Shown in pieces: positions 33,748 through 45,110 of a DNA stretch of 64,000 nucleotides. The notes under the pieces were generated by a model. The model had not been told where the DNA came from and made no database searches. It worked only from the letters and a program-made list of their open reading frames with translations. Within the stretch, counting starts at the first letter, position 1. Every line of letters starts with the position of its first letter. Source of the DNA: Massospora cicadina (taxonomy: Eukaryota; Entomophthoromycota; Entomophthoromycetes; Entomophthorales; Entomophthoraceae); assembly GCA_022478985.1 (NCBI GenBank), contig JAKSZP010012200.1, positions 26,030 through 90,029 of the forward strand. The letters run 5' to 3'. A program made the position numbers and the translations under genes.

Positions 33748-34325
33748 TCATGTCCTTGGCTCCACCACCTGCTGCCCCAGTGTGGGGCAGTGGGGCTCCA
33801 CCTAATACATTTACCACCAAGCAGAAAAATTCATGTTGACTGGCTCATCCAGCCCACCAAATGCAACTGGCCGATTTGTCCCTCCAAGGGACTTAATACT
33901 GCACCTGGCATGAGTCCACCCAACCTGCTCCCACCCCATAGCCCTACCCTGATCCAATATTTTCTTTTGCCTCCACGTTAAGCATGGATGTCACTTCCCA
34001 TATATCAACAAGGCGATAATTGAGCTGGCGATGTCCACTTTTGCACCAGCAGGATTTATTGACTTCCACCCTTACAAGGGCTATTTTGATATTGGATTCC
34101 CCACTGAAGAGGATGCGGCCACTTTGGCAGCAATGCCCTTTATTTATAAAAACACATTCATTACCACCACCTGAACACGTCTCCCAGATATTACCACACT
34201 TGTATGACATTTGCAAACTTTCCTTATACCTTCCCCCTCAAACTCCCTATGAAGAATTGATGTCAGGGCTGACTACTTATGGAACAGGCCCCATAGTCCA
34301 CTTCCTTGTCTCAAGCGGTGCTGAG
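33748..34325 (+). pseudogene. ORF1 of ORF1-only element, copy 2, 5' part
   Basis: Homologous to 31502-31000 of copy 1: a Pro-rich N-terminus with PVWGSGAPP, then FHPYKGYFDIGFPTEEDAA near 34065-34120 and IYKNTFITTT. It has frame breaks near 33840, 34010 and 34172. Cut at 34325 by Gypsy-E; the reading resumes at 43992. Confidence 0.75.
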
Positions 34326-37300
34326 TTTAAGTCTAGAGACCCAACCTCTTGGGCTAGATCGGGAAAAAGGTCCCTTTTAGGAAGAAGAAGGGTTCTAATG
34401 ACCCTGTGGAGCTCTTGGCTCAACTGGGGGACTTGGGTCATGTAGTTTATGAACATTGGGTCACTGCATTGGCACCAAAAAACCCCACCACAAAACCCCA
34501 CCACAGTACCCCATTTGGCTGCTTCTGCTTTGATTTAAAGGATAAAAGAGGTCTGTAAAGAGGTAATACAGGCCAGAAGCCTTCAGCAGCAGCTTCCCCT
34601 CCCACTGAGCCCCACTCCGCCATCTTCTACATCCTTGGAAAATAAGAAAATGGACCTCAAAACTCAGGAAAGGGCTCTCAAGTCATAAAACCTAGTCAGG
34701 ACACAGCATCTGAAATTATGGTTCTGGGGAAGCCAATCTGAGTCAGAAATTTGATTTCAGGAAATTCTAAAAAATTTTATAAGAATCCATTAGAATTGAC
34801 TCTGGTGGAACTCAATTCAGCTGCCCCTTTAATCTGAGTTAATACGCTTATGTTTGGATCAGTGAGGGTCCCTCCCTGGCAGATCCAACAATTACATTGC
34901 CAGAGTTCTGCAACCTTTGCATAAGCTGGATGACGAAACCTCAAACTCAGGCTGAGTACCCATGAGTATGTCAGCTACTGCTGCCCAGGTAAAACGTACC
35001 CATGGCCCCCTTTTCCCCACTTCACATATATAAGGCAACTGCCTCTGTATGGATCAGTTGTCAGTCCATTTTCACCTTTAAGTTTAATAAAACTACTCCC
35101 TCCAAAACCTAATCTGCGGGCTCCACTGCTTTCTTTATGATACTTTTACTTAACCTGGCAAAGTATGCAGTGATCTGTGTCCTAGGGCCAATGGTCGCAA
35201 GTATGCCTTCCATGCCATCAATCTGGTGGCCCACCAAATGGTGATTGTGATCTAGGAATTCACTGCAAGCCTATGACGTCAATCCGCCACTTTGGAAGAG
35301 TTCTCAGATTCACCAAACTCTTTGCAAAGACCTGTTTACATTTGGCACCTGGCAGACCAGCTTTGGGTCCGCCTCCCACTTCACAAAATAATTGGAAAAT
35401 TCAACCTAATCCGCCTCACCAATCTGCTAGTGGTTCAGCACAATTTGGGCAGAGTGAGGCCATCTCCACTAATCACAATTCTATGTTTGGGGTGAGGACT
35501 TGCCATCCACACAAATGCAAGGTGGGAACCAGGCACCAAACTGTCATGGAAACGGCGAAAGAAGTTTAAACAGCCTGCCAGTTGGGATGTGTGAGCATCC
35601 AGAAAGCAAGCCAGAATGCCAGAGGCATTGCCGACCATATGACTTGATATGGGGCCAGGAAATAGGATACCACGAAATGGTGGCGGAATATCAGGGTTAG
35701 GATTAGCCCAATGGCAAATCATACTGAATAGACTTCTGCTCCAGGGGGTTCTAGTAAAAGGAGGGGAAGCTGCTGTGATAGTTTCTGCGAGCTTCTCACT
35801 TGTTAAAATCATTTCATCAGGGGTGGTGGGGAGGCAGATTTTCCTTGCAGTTGGCGGACATAAGACCACGAAGTGCCTACACATTGTTGCCAGAAGGTTG
35901 AGAGAGCTGGATTGTAGAGCCAAAAATTTCTAATTTGTTGAGCCCAATTGGTGATGGAAGGAACCATGGTCACCAAGAGAATTGGTAAGGCCCACCCAGA
36001 GTGCGGAGTGGTGGACCACCAGGGAAATGCCATCTGGGATGTGATTTTTCTTTAGGAAAATGGCTATAAAAATTTGGGTTTTTTTTGAAATTTTATTTGG
36101 GAAATAAAGTAAGAAAATTGACCAACAATTTTCTCAGTGCCATGCAACTGATTAAATAGTGATCAATTGGGTAGTGACAGTGATATGACAAGGTTCCACA
36201 AATTTGGCCTAAATGGCGAATTGGATGGTAATGGGGGGGAGGTTTATTCTTTGGGAACTGTCATCACAAAATTTGGTGATGGGCTGAGTCTCTGTTGGTT
36301 TGACTCAACCATCTGGACCAGGGGTCAATTGCATTTTCTGATGGTTAGAATGATGGCGTTTGGCCCAACGAGTGACAGGAATCCCCCAAGGCCATCCAAT
36401 ATAGGGATGGGGCCATTTGGTTGGGAACAGGTTTGGGGCGGTCAACCCATCCGCGCTCAGTCAATTAACCATTCATTTGGTCAATAGGGACCCATTGGGC
36501 GCACCGCCTGAATTACTATTGGAGGGTTTCAAACTCTTGTCAATTGCGCCCAATACTTGTTCTGCTGATTTTGGGGTCAAATCAGAACTTTCAGGCGATC
36601 TGGCTGATGTTTCATTTCTCATGCTTTTACAACTATTTGAATTTTGGCCATCAGCCTGATTGCCACCCAAATTAGACATGACTGTTTTTAGTTTGATAAT
36701 CTTGGCACAGATTTCACTGATTCCCCGCAACAGCTCTGCGAGGTGAGTGAGGAAATTGGGGGTGGGATCTGAAGCGGATGAGCTGTCACCCATCGCTCAT
36801 CAACTATGTGAGCGAGATCGCCCTGGGTGATGAGTGGTACCGCCATCCTCTTTGGCGTTTTCTTACTTGGGAATGGAAAGATAGCTCAATTGAGAGCCAA
36901 AGGACACTCCCCAAGACTTACACAAACCATCTGGGCCATTTCACCAAGGGCCAATCTGGGCCAAATCAATTAAAAAAATCAAACTGCCATGCTGGCAATG
37001 TACCCAACCTCTCTATCCAACCCAAAACCTCTCAATGAATGCAAGATGAGGCCCAAGGCCTCCTGATGGTCAGAGCAATTTGATTCAATTCAATTTGTGA
37101 GGCTGATCATCATTTCAAAAAATTTTGAAAATTTCTATAATTTTCAGAAGATTTTTACTATGATGAATCAGTCCAAAATGGTTAGAAAATGAAGCCAAAG
37201 GTCAACAACTGCAAACCCAGGAGAATTGGTCATCCTCCTTGCCTCTCCCACCCTTGGGGGATGCCCCAGCATGACCCACGGTTGCCCCCATTGCAGCCAT

Positions 37301-37482
37301 TTGGTTTGTTATGGGGGCCTTTGGTATGTTTATTAACTTCTATTTCCATCAACAGAATAGTAGAGGATCCCTACTACAACTGCTCAGAACTTCTATGCCC
37401 TTGGCATTCTGGACTTTTAACTGGGTTGTTACACAACCAGATTGGAAGCCCAGTCTTACTTTAATCAGCAGATTCCATGACA
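34326..37482 (+). repeat. Gypsy-E 5' LTR with a 1.4-kb insert
   Basis: Begins TTTAAGTCTAGAGACC (TG has become TT; the 3' LTR has TGTAAGTC) and ends CCATGACA. 34326-35547 aligns with 42238-43440 and 36916-37482 with 43441-43986; 35548-36915 has no counterpart in the 3' LTR. A TATA box (ATATATAAGG, about 35025-35034) precedes the presumed transcript start near 35058-35061. Short ORFs such as 34277-34504 minus recur in the other LTR and are not genes. Confidence 0.9.
35548..36915 (-). mobile_element. Unidentified 1.4-kb insert in the Gypsy-E 5' LTR
   Basis: Present only in the 5' LTR. Its minus strand is partly coding-like: 36793-36473 starts with MGDSSSASDP and contains a possible coiled coil (LAELLRGISEICAKIIKL), and 36033-35550 gives overlapping open stretches (for example TNWAQQIRNFWLYNPAL). 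The domain type is not recognised. It may be a LINE ORF1 relative or a non-autonomous element. Edges are set by LTR alignment and are good to about 10 bases; AAAC at both edges is the only hint of a target duplication. A deletion from the 3' LTR is a possible alternative. Confidence 0.55.
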
Positions 37483-37483
37483 T

Positions 37484-37493
37484 AATGGACTGA
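37484..37493 (+). promoter_or_regulatory. Self-complementary primer-binding site of Gypsy-E
   Basis: AATGGACTGA begins one base after the 5' LTR and is a perfect 10-base complement of TCAGTCCATT at 35061-35070 in the LTR, about 30 bases after the TATA box. Pairing extends to TTGT with a one-base bulge. Confidence 0.8.
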
Positions 37494-37706
37494 ACAATAA
37501 CTTCAGCACTTTCCGCCCTCCTCATGGAATCAGGCAAAGCAGTTGCTTACTTAATCACCATAAACTTGCATTTTTTATGCAACTTAGTCTTCTCTTGCTG
37601 GTTGCTTATCTCCTTCTGCAGGGCCTGCAAACAACTTTTATCAACCCGGAACAACATTCATCCAGCACCAGCAAACCAGGCTGCACCTTTGGCAAGTGTA
37701 GTAACA

Positions 37707-38420
37707 ATGAGAATCCCTCCAGTCCCATCACCTGAAGTAGCTGAAAAGGCGCTAGATGCTCTAGCTGAGCTTCGTGTACACTTTGCTGCTAGGGAGTCCC
37801 AAACTCCCACTCCCACTGACGCACAGAGAAGTGTAACTCTTTTGGATGCTCTTGATGAGGAAGCACGCCATTGGGTCAGAGAGGAGTACTACAGGCTGCC
37901 ACCAAACTGGGGAATCACACTACTATATTTAGTATAGTATCTGATGCGGTCAAAGCACCAGAATCTATAGCATCCTTCCTTTACCGTCTCTTTAACCTCC
38001 ACCAGAAGGTCCCTGACTTTCCATCACTGGTAGAGGCCTTCACGGCATTAGTACCTTTGGCTGAGATTTTTACGGACATTGCAGTGGCAGCTTTCAGAAC
38101 AGCCTTGGACAATCCTTCAGCTAGCAATGCCACATGGGATCATCTCCTAGTATCCATGGAGGCTGCATTTACTTTAACATATTCAGTAGGGGCAAAACCC
38201 CTCCATAAAAGTATTCCCTCAGTAGCTGTAATGACATATCATCCATCGGTGAACACCCTCCCAGCCAGTTCATTCCAGTCCCTACCACCCGCTCCTACCT
38301 CCACAGGGAACAAGGGTACAGGGAAACGCTCCCCTGGGGTTGCAGTGGTAGCTCCCTACCCGCAGGTTACTTTGAAGAATAACATGCCACTAGTAGAGAG
38401 TCCTTCCCCTTCCTGCTGAT
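37707..38420 (+). pseudogene. Gypsy-E gag
   Basis: Begins at MRIPPVPSPEVAEKALDAL. One frame shift near 37900-37935 joins two long open parts (37707-37937 and 37871-38419). The protein is helical and Ala/Leu-rich, with a capsid-like segment (AFTALVPLAEIFTDIAVAAF) at about 38036-38095 and a Ser/Pro/Thr-rich C-terminus. No CCHC knuckle is visible, as in several Tf1/sushi-type Gags. It forms the particle that packages element RNA. Position after the primer site and before protease supports the call. This is the best preserved gag in the window. Confidence 0.75.
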
Positions 38421-38426
38421 GAGGAG

Positions 38427-38795
38427 TTGAGCGTGACATTGGACCCAAGTAATCCGACTCTGACGCCCACCCAAATGGCCCAAGTAGAAGCCCACGTCGC
38501 GCCTGATCAGAAAGATGATGCGCATACCACTGAGCCTAGTTCTCCTCCCACTGAGTCAGCCTCACCCACCATATGTAGCCATGAAAGTCCCTCCCTATCA
38601 ACTTTGATGTTCAATGGAATAACGGTAGACCCCACTAATCCAATCCTGCATGGGGACCAGGAGAGCCTCTCAGAGGGATCCTATGAGAAGCAGAGTAACT
38701 TACTTGAAACTAAAGAACCACTTCTAATTATTGGACCCACCCCAACTTCCGTTGCCCTCACTCTTTCCATGACCAATAAAGAGGAACAAGCTTAG
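38427..38795 (+). pseudogene. Gypsy-E gag-pol spacer
   Basis: A 122-codon open stretch rich in Pro, Thr, Ser and Asp, of low complexity, between gag and the protease domain. It probably belongs to the polyprotein as a spacer. It ends at a TAG six codons before protease sequence starts in the same direction. Confidence 0.5.
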
Positions 38796-39130
38796 TTCCT
38801 GTTTCCCATTACCTTCAGAGTAGGAGTACGGAAGGTCACAGTACAAGCTCTCCTGGATACTGGAGCGGCGGGAAACTTAATGGATTTAAAATTGGCGCAC
38901 TCTTTGGACTTGGATATGGTGTTTGCTCCTCCTATATTAGGCGCTTAATCTACACCTATGACCTGCCATACTATCCAACGCCCACTGCAGTTCCTTATCC
39001 ACAAATTTGGCTTCTGCGATCACTTTTCAGCAGTACCTGATTTACTATAACCTGTCATCATGGGGATAGGGTGGTGGCGACGCCAACAGGTGAGCATCAA
39101 TCTGGAACTTAACTCTTTGTCCTTCACTAA
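38796..39130 (+). pseudogene. Gypsy-E protease
   Basis: A retroviral-type aspartic protease: RKVTVQALLDTGAAGNLM, with the catalytic DTGA codons at 38856-38867. A hydrophobic core follows, and MGIGWWRRQ near 39060 is the usual closing motif. Stops at about 38948 and 39049 and a further stop at 39132 break it. It cleaves Gag and Pol. No Met-initiated ORF covers it because of those stops. Confidence 0.8.
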
Positions 39131-40000
39131 TTGAGATGTAGTGGGAAATTTTCAATAATTGAAACTCTCACAACAGAGCCCTCACTCAGCTCAATCTCTT
39201 CCTCTGAGTTGCCCCCTTTGGATCTCCCCCAAGATTTTCCTGACTTCCTAGCCTCATATAAGGGTATCTTCGACATGAGACTTGAAACTCAACTTCCTCC
39301 ACATTCAGAATATGACCTAGCCTTCCAGCTAACAGTGCATCTTGTCAATATCAATTGCCCATTGTACCCTCACACAGAGGAAGAAGACAAGGCGCTGGGC
39401 ATCTGGTTAGATGATATTATGGACAAATGATGAATTATCAAGAAATTCTCCCCCATTGCCTCACCGGTTGTCTTTGCTCAGAAGGTGGATGGAACCCTAC
39501 ACCCGTGTGTGGACTATGGCCATGTTAACAATGTGGCAGTTCCTGATCCATAACCCTCCTCTTGGAACAAACCATTGCACAGGCCATTGCCAAATACCGA
39601 ATCTTTTCTAAGTTGGACTTGGTTAATGCCTTTAACCAGGTGAGGGTCAAGGAGGGTCAATAATGGCTTACAGCCATCAGAACAAGGCGCGGGATATCTA
39701 AGTTCAAGGTGATGCCATTTGGACTGAAGACCGCACCAGCAACTTTCCAACGCTTGATTGATGATGTCCTGGGGGACCTAAGATTTACCTGTGCTGTCAC
39801 TTATATCAATGATATCTTAATCCACTCCCCAACCCATGAACAGCACTCAAGGATTTGGAGGCTGTAATGGCTACCCTTCTCAAGGAAGGGCTTTTTATTA
39901 AACCATCCAAATGCGAATTCTTTTGAGAGGAAGTAACATTCTTAGGGAACCTGGTCCTTAAGGATGGGTATGTGGCCCCCTGTAAGCTGGGGCTATTCAG
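39131..40000 (+). pseudogene. Gypsy-E reverse transcriptase
   Basis: RT entry motif LPPHSEYDLAFQLTV at about 39291-39335, then PLYPHTEEEDKALGIW. The core reads PCVDYGHVNN near 39500, LDLVNAFNQ near 39615 and MPFGLKTAPATFQRLIDD at about 39711-39765. The catalytic box at 39802-39813 is YIND instead of YxDD: the first of the two metal-binding Asp codons is AAT. Several stops and frame changes are present. Inactive on two counts. Confidence 0.85.
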
Positions 40001-40700
40001 TCCTGGTCAACCTCTACCACTCAAAAACAACTAAGAAGTTTCCTGGGCACTGTGACTTTCCTAAAGGAGTTTTCTCCTGCACTCACCCAGCTGGCGTCAC
40101 CCCTCCACCCACTGACAGAGAAAAACGTCCATTTCAAATGGACAGCGGAGTGTCAATAAGCCTTTGAGGCAATCAAAACTGTTTTTCTGTCAGCGCCAAT
40201 CCCGAGGCATGCTGACACATCCAAGCCATTTATGGTGGCATGAGATGCTTCAAAAGTTGCAGTGGGAGCGGTACTATTGCAAGAGCATGAAGGGAGGGAG
40301 CATCCAGTGGCATACTTCTCAAGAAACTCACCTCCACAGAACAAGCATGGGCTATTTAGGATAAAGAGTTGGCTGCTGTGGCATGTTCAAAGACTCATTG
40401 GAGATATCTTCTTCATGTAGCAAAGTATGATGTCACAGTACGCACTGACCATAAGTCCTTATTGTATTATTGGAAACCCCAAAAGCTGGCTCACCGTCAA
40501 GCAAGCACATACAGGAATCTTTGAAACTTTAATTTCAAGTATGAGTTCATAAAAGGCCCTAAATGTGCTTCCAGATATGTCGAGCTGCAACCCTGCCTTG
40601 GCTCCAGGCCCAGAGGAGGACCTGTCTGAGCTTACCACAGTGGTGCCTTCCACCATGATCCTCTCACTCGCCCCTGTCATGGTATCATAGCTGATATATC
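40001..40700 (+). pseudogene. Gypsy-E RNase H and linker
   Basis: After the RT thumb (FLGTVTFLKEFS-like, near 40044), the RNase H domain reads PFMVA then DASKVAVGAVLL (about 40228-40280) and HPVAYFSR, with YDVTVRTDHKSLLYY at about 40429-40472. It degrades RNA in the RNA-DNA hybrid. At least three frame changes. Confidence 0.75.
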
Positions 40701-41870
40701 TCCAGAAACCACCATGTGCAAACGCGTGTTAGCAGGTCAACTATGTTGCCCAGAGGGAATTGAAACGGTAAATAACCTGGAGACTAAGCGGCTCAAACGG
40801 CCCCTGTACCACTTAAAGGATGAAAAATTCTTCTTTCAGGAGAGGATTTGGGTCCCACCAACCCTGCGCATGCAGGTTTTTAAAGCATCACAACCCACCC
40901 ACAGTAGGTCATCCTGGTTCAAAGAAATGTGCTGAGTTAGTTAAAAGAACCTACAATTAGCCCGGGCTCATCAAGAATATCCCAGACTGGGTATCAAGCT
41001 GTGCTACCTGTGTCCACTCTAAATCAGACCGCACAGGAATAAGGGTCTTCTCTACCCTTTACAACAAGCTGAGGGTCCCTGGACGTCAGTCTCAGTGGAC
41101 TTCATTGTTGAACTTCCCATGTCCAAGGACTTTGATGCCAGAATGGTGGTTGTGGACAGGTTCACCAAGTTTGCATTGTTTATTTCATGCAACACTACTA
41201 TAAAAGCGGCATACACTGCAGCACTTTTCGTCACTTATGTCTTCTCAATGTTTGGACTACCAACGAAAATTGTAAGTGACCGTGTTCCACAGTTCACATC
41301 CAGGTTTTGGGATTCCTTTCTGGGACTTCTTAACATCAAAGCCTGTCGTTCTACAGCATATCACCCACAATTGGATGAGCAAACTGAGAGAATTAATCAA
41401 GTGTTAGAACAATATCTACGTTGTTACTCCTCAGCCACCCAGGACACTTGGGCCACAGACCTTCCTTTAGCGCAATTTTCCTATAACGATGCCTCCCACT
41501 CTTCCACTGGATTCTCCCCCTTTGAAGCAAAATTGGGTTACAACACATCTTTCCAGATTGGAGCACGCTTAACCTCAACAGTCCCCGCAGTAGAGGACCG
41601 GATAACCAAGGTCCAAGATATCCAAAAGCTTGTCCAAGAACACTTATCAAAAACCATTGAAGACTATAAGAAGTTTGCTGATAGAAAACGACTTTCTGGG
41701 TTTGACATCTCTGTAGGCTCACTTGTTATGCTTGACACCCGCCACCTGAATATGAATGTTCCTTCCAGTTAGCTGGCTAGTAAGCGCTCTGGTCCTTTTG
41801 AAGTAGAGAAGGATTTGGGAAATAATGCATACCGCATCAAGCTTCCTGTCCATTGAAAACAACATGATGT
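40701..41870 (+). pseudogene. Gypsy-E integrase
   Basis: The zinc-binding region is damaged (Cys pair SCATCVHSKSD near 41000-41030). The catalytic core is open from 41095 to 41772 (225 codons): the first Asp in VDFIVELP, then VVVDRFTKF; the second Asp in KIVSDRVPQFTS; and the Glu in EQTERINQVLEQ. All three catalytic residues are kept. The C-terminal SH3-like part contains the GPFEV motif (about 41791) and HDVFHISQLSS, with stops around 41770 and 41856. It is the longest intact catalytic domain in the window. Confidence 0.88.
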
Positions 41871-42237
41871 TTTCCACATCTCTCAACTATCCTCCTTTAA
41901 GGGAGAGCTTCCTTCTACCACTGAGCCTGTTATTGTAAAGGACTCTCAAGAGGCTAAATGGAGGCAATGCTGGCCTCAAGGAAATCTAGAAGGTCAGTCT
42001 AGTATCTGGTTGCATGGAAAGGCTACCCAGCCTATGAAAATAGTTGGGTAAGTGCAAATGATTGTGAGAATTACAAGGAGTTATTATCATAGTTCCACGA
42101 GTCAAACCTTGAAGCCCCTACTCACCCAAGAAAACCGCTATGATTTTGGCCATCAAACTCCCTATCAGACACAAGAATTAAGCCTTGGGTCACGTACCTG
42201 GAGGAAGAATTTTTCCCATTCAAAAAGGTGAGTATAG
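41871..42237 (+). pseudogene. Gypsy-E chromodomain and 3' end
   Basis: After integrase a chromodomain is readable: YLVAWKGYPAYENSWVSAND at about 42002-42061, with the aromatic residues and ENSW motif usual for chromoviruses. It would direct integration by binding modified histones. Frame changes lie just upstream. The last bases before the 3' LTR (AAAAAGGTGAGTATAG) are purine-rich and probably the polypurine tract. Confidence 0.8.
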
Positions 42238-43986
42238 TGTAAGTCTAGAGACCAACCTCTTGGGCTAGATCGGGAAAAGGTCCCTTTTAGGAAAAATAAG
42301 GGACTTAATGCCCTGTGGAGCTCTTGGATCAACTGGGGGACTTGGGTCATGTAGTTGATGAACATTGGGTCACTGCATTGGCACCAAAAAACCCCACCAC
42401 AGTACCCCATTTGGCTGCTTCTGCTCTGATTTAAAGGATAAAAAGGTCTGTAAAGAGGTAATACAGGCCAGAAGCCTTCAACAGCAGCTTCCCCTCCCAC
42501 TGAGCCCCACTCCGCCATCTTCTACATCCTTGGGAAAGAAAAAAATGGACCTCAAAACTCAGGAAAGGGCTCCCAAGTCATAAAGCCTGGTCTGGGACAC
42601 AGAATCTGAAATTCTGGTTCTGGTAAGCCAATCTGAGTCAGAAATTTGCTTTTGGGAAATTTTTAAAAAACCTTATAAGAATCTATTAGAATTGACTCTG
42701 GTGGAACTCAATTCAGCTGCCCCTTCAATATGAGTTAATCCACTTATGTTTGAATCAGTGAGGGTCCCTCACTGGCAGATCCAACAATTACATTGCCAGA
42801 GTTTTGTGACCTTTGCGTAAGCTATATGACAAAGCCCCAAACCCAGGCTGAGTACCCATGAGTATGTCTGCTACCGTTGCCCAGGAAAAACGTACTTATG
42901 GCCCCCCTTTTCCCCACTTCACATATATAAGGCAACTGCCTATGTAAGGACCAGTTGTTGGTCCATTTTCACCTTTAAGTTTATTAAAACTACTCCCTCC
43001 AAAACCTACTCCACGGGCTCCACCACTTTCTTCACAATTATTACTTAACTAATCAAGTATGCAGCAATCTGCGTCCTAGGGCTGATGATCGTCAAGTGGG
43101 CCTTCCAAGCCATTAATCCGCTGGCCCACCAAATGGTGATCACAATCCAGGAATTCTCTGCAAGCCTATGACGTCAATATACCACTTCAGAAGAGTTCTC
43201 AGATCTGCTGAGCCCTTTGTAATGACCTGTTTACCATTTGGCACCTGGCAGACCAGCTTTGGGTCCACCTCCCACTTTGCAAACTAATCTGAGAATTCAA
43301 CCTAATCCGCCTCACCAATCTGCTAGTGGTTCAGAACCTTTTGGGCAGAGTGAGGCCATCTCCGCTAATTGTGATTCTTCATTCAGAGGTGAGTACTCGC
43401 TGTTCACACAACCATGAGGTGGGAACCAGGCACTGAACCATCCAGGCCATTCCGCCAAGGGCCAATCCAGGCCAAATTAAATTAAAAAAATCGAACTGCC
43501 ATGCTGGCAATGTACCTGACCTCTCTATCCAACCCAAAACCTCTCAATGGATGCAAGATGAGGCCCAAGGCCTCCAAATGATCAGAGAAATTCAATTTGA
43601 TTCAATTTGCAAGGCTGATCATCATTTCAAAAATTTCAAAAATTTTCTGATTTTCAGAATTTTTACTATGATAAATTAGTCCAAAATGTTTGGGAAAATG
43701 AAGCCAAAGGTCAACAACTGCAAACCCAGGAGGATTAGCATCCTCCTTACCCTTCCACCCTTGGGGATGCCCCAGCAAGACCCACGGTTGCCCCATTGCA
43801 GCCATTTGGTTTGTTATGGGGGCCTTTGGTATGTTAATAACTTCTATTTCCCTCACCAAAATAATAGGGGATCCCTCCTACAACTGCTCAGATCTGCTAC
43901 GCTCTTGGCATTCTGGGCTTTCCACTGGGTTGTTACACACCCAGATTAAAAGCCCAGTCTTATTTTAATCAGCAGTTTCCATGACA
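42238..43986 (+). repeat. Gypsy-E 3' LTR
   Basis: 1749 bp, TGTAAGTC to CCATGACA, lacking the 1.4-kb insert of the 5' LTR. It carries the same TATA box (CATATATAAGG, near 42921). Its R-start site reads TTGTTGGTCCATT, diverged from the 5' LTR and no longer a perfect match to the primer site. Confidence 0.9.
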
Positions 43987-43991
43987 CTGAG

Positions 43992-45110
43992 CGCTAGTGG
44001 CACCTCAGGCAATGGCCACCATTACCCCACCACCAGCCAACTGTGCCCAGCACATACCACCACGTGTCTATATCCCATCCACACTGGACCAGTTCTTTTG
44101 GGCTCGCATCAACAACAGCTGCACTTTTTTCCCCCTCTTCCATGAATTGGACCATTCCAAAAAGGCATGCTGATACAGTTCAAAAAATGAAAAAATCGCC
44201 AACCCCACCCATGTAGCCACACCAACATCGTTTGAGTGGGGATTTTGGCTGACCCCACCCCCTCCAGCTGAGCGCTCAAAAGTTCAGCAAAAAATTGCAA
44301 CCAAAACCCAAGATGGATAATTTTCTCAAAATCTAAACAATCAGGAGCAGGTTTGGACCCAAGTTTAATCCAAACAATCTCCTAGACCAAGATCTACCCA
44401 ACCACACCACGTCTCCTCAAATCAATCCCAATCAACCAAAATCCCTGGGACTTATTGGATGAAGTGACCAAATCTGGTGAAATTGTCCCAGCTTTAAACT
44501 TTCTGCTTAATTTAGAACCATATCTGCATTCAGACTTCACGTCCCATTCCCACCCAAGAAATATGTCCCCAAACCCACTGCTACTACTTTGATGAGCAAC
44601 CATCAGCTTGCCAAGGCTGCAGTGGCCTCATCCAAAAGTCCCCATATCCACAATACCATGGTACTCTCAGTCACTGAATTTAAGGAAGGGCTGCACATCA
44701 CCCAATTTTTCCTGATTTCCCTGATGTTCTAAAAAAGGAGATTGTATGCTTAACTAAAACTGCCATCACTGCTGTCAAGCATGTTGCTGAACTGGCATAT
44801 ATTTCCCCCGCCATGCGTGTCACCAGAGCTAATATTACAAAATTTGACCAGCTTCCCAATGCACACATACAAGCTGAACACCATGTTGCTGAACTCCTGG
44901 AGGCTATTCTCTAGGCCCAAATTGTCAATGACAATTTTAACAATTATCTTTATCACCTTGAACCTCATCCTACGGATGCCTCAACCCCCTTGCTCTTAGC
45001 ATTGATCCGCCTCTTCAATGTTGAAGTCAAAATTGATAATTTGCATGATCCCCCTCCTCCTATGCCATGGTGGGATAAGCAGTTCACCGCTGTTCCACCT
45101 GGTAGAATGT
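43992..45110 (+). pseudogene. ORF1 of ORF1-only element, copy 2, 3' part
   Basis: Resumes after Gypsy-E. The zinc-knuckle region reads FPLFHELDHSKKAC at about 44130-44171: compared with copy 1, both leading Cys are Phe. Then INQNPWDLLDEVTKSGE near 44430, and a C-terminal part VKHVAELAYISPAMRVTR (about 44777) with STPLLLALIRLFN near 44980-45020, matching copy 1. Several stops. Followed at 45190-45235 by the LINE tail. Confidence 0.75.

Larger units (their letters stand above)
34326..43986 (+). mobile_element. Gypsy-E, complete chromodomain Ty3/Gypsy element
   Basis: A 9661-bp LTR retrotransposon with perfect 5-bp target duplications CTGAG (34321-34325 and 43987-43991). LTRs are 34326-37482 (enlarged by an insert) and 42238-43986 (1749 bp). 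Internal order: primer site, gag, spacer, protease, RT, RNase H, integrase, chromodomain, 3' LTR. It is a different family from Gypsy-A but the same Tf1/sushi-like type. Pol is in pieces, though the integrase core is open for 225 codons. Confidence 0.93.

Noticed and set aside
34277..34504. A conserved minus-strand ORF in both Gypsy-E LTRs (also 42165-42518)
   Set aside because: Its repetition follows from LTR identity; composition and lack of motifs do not support a gene.
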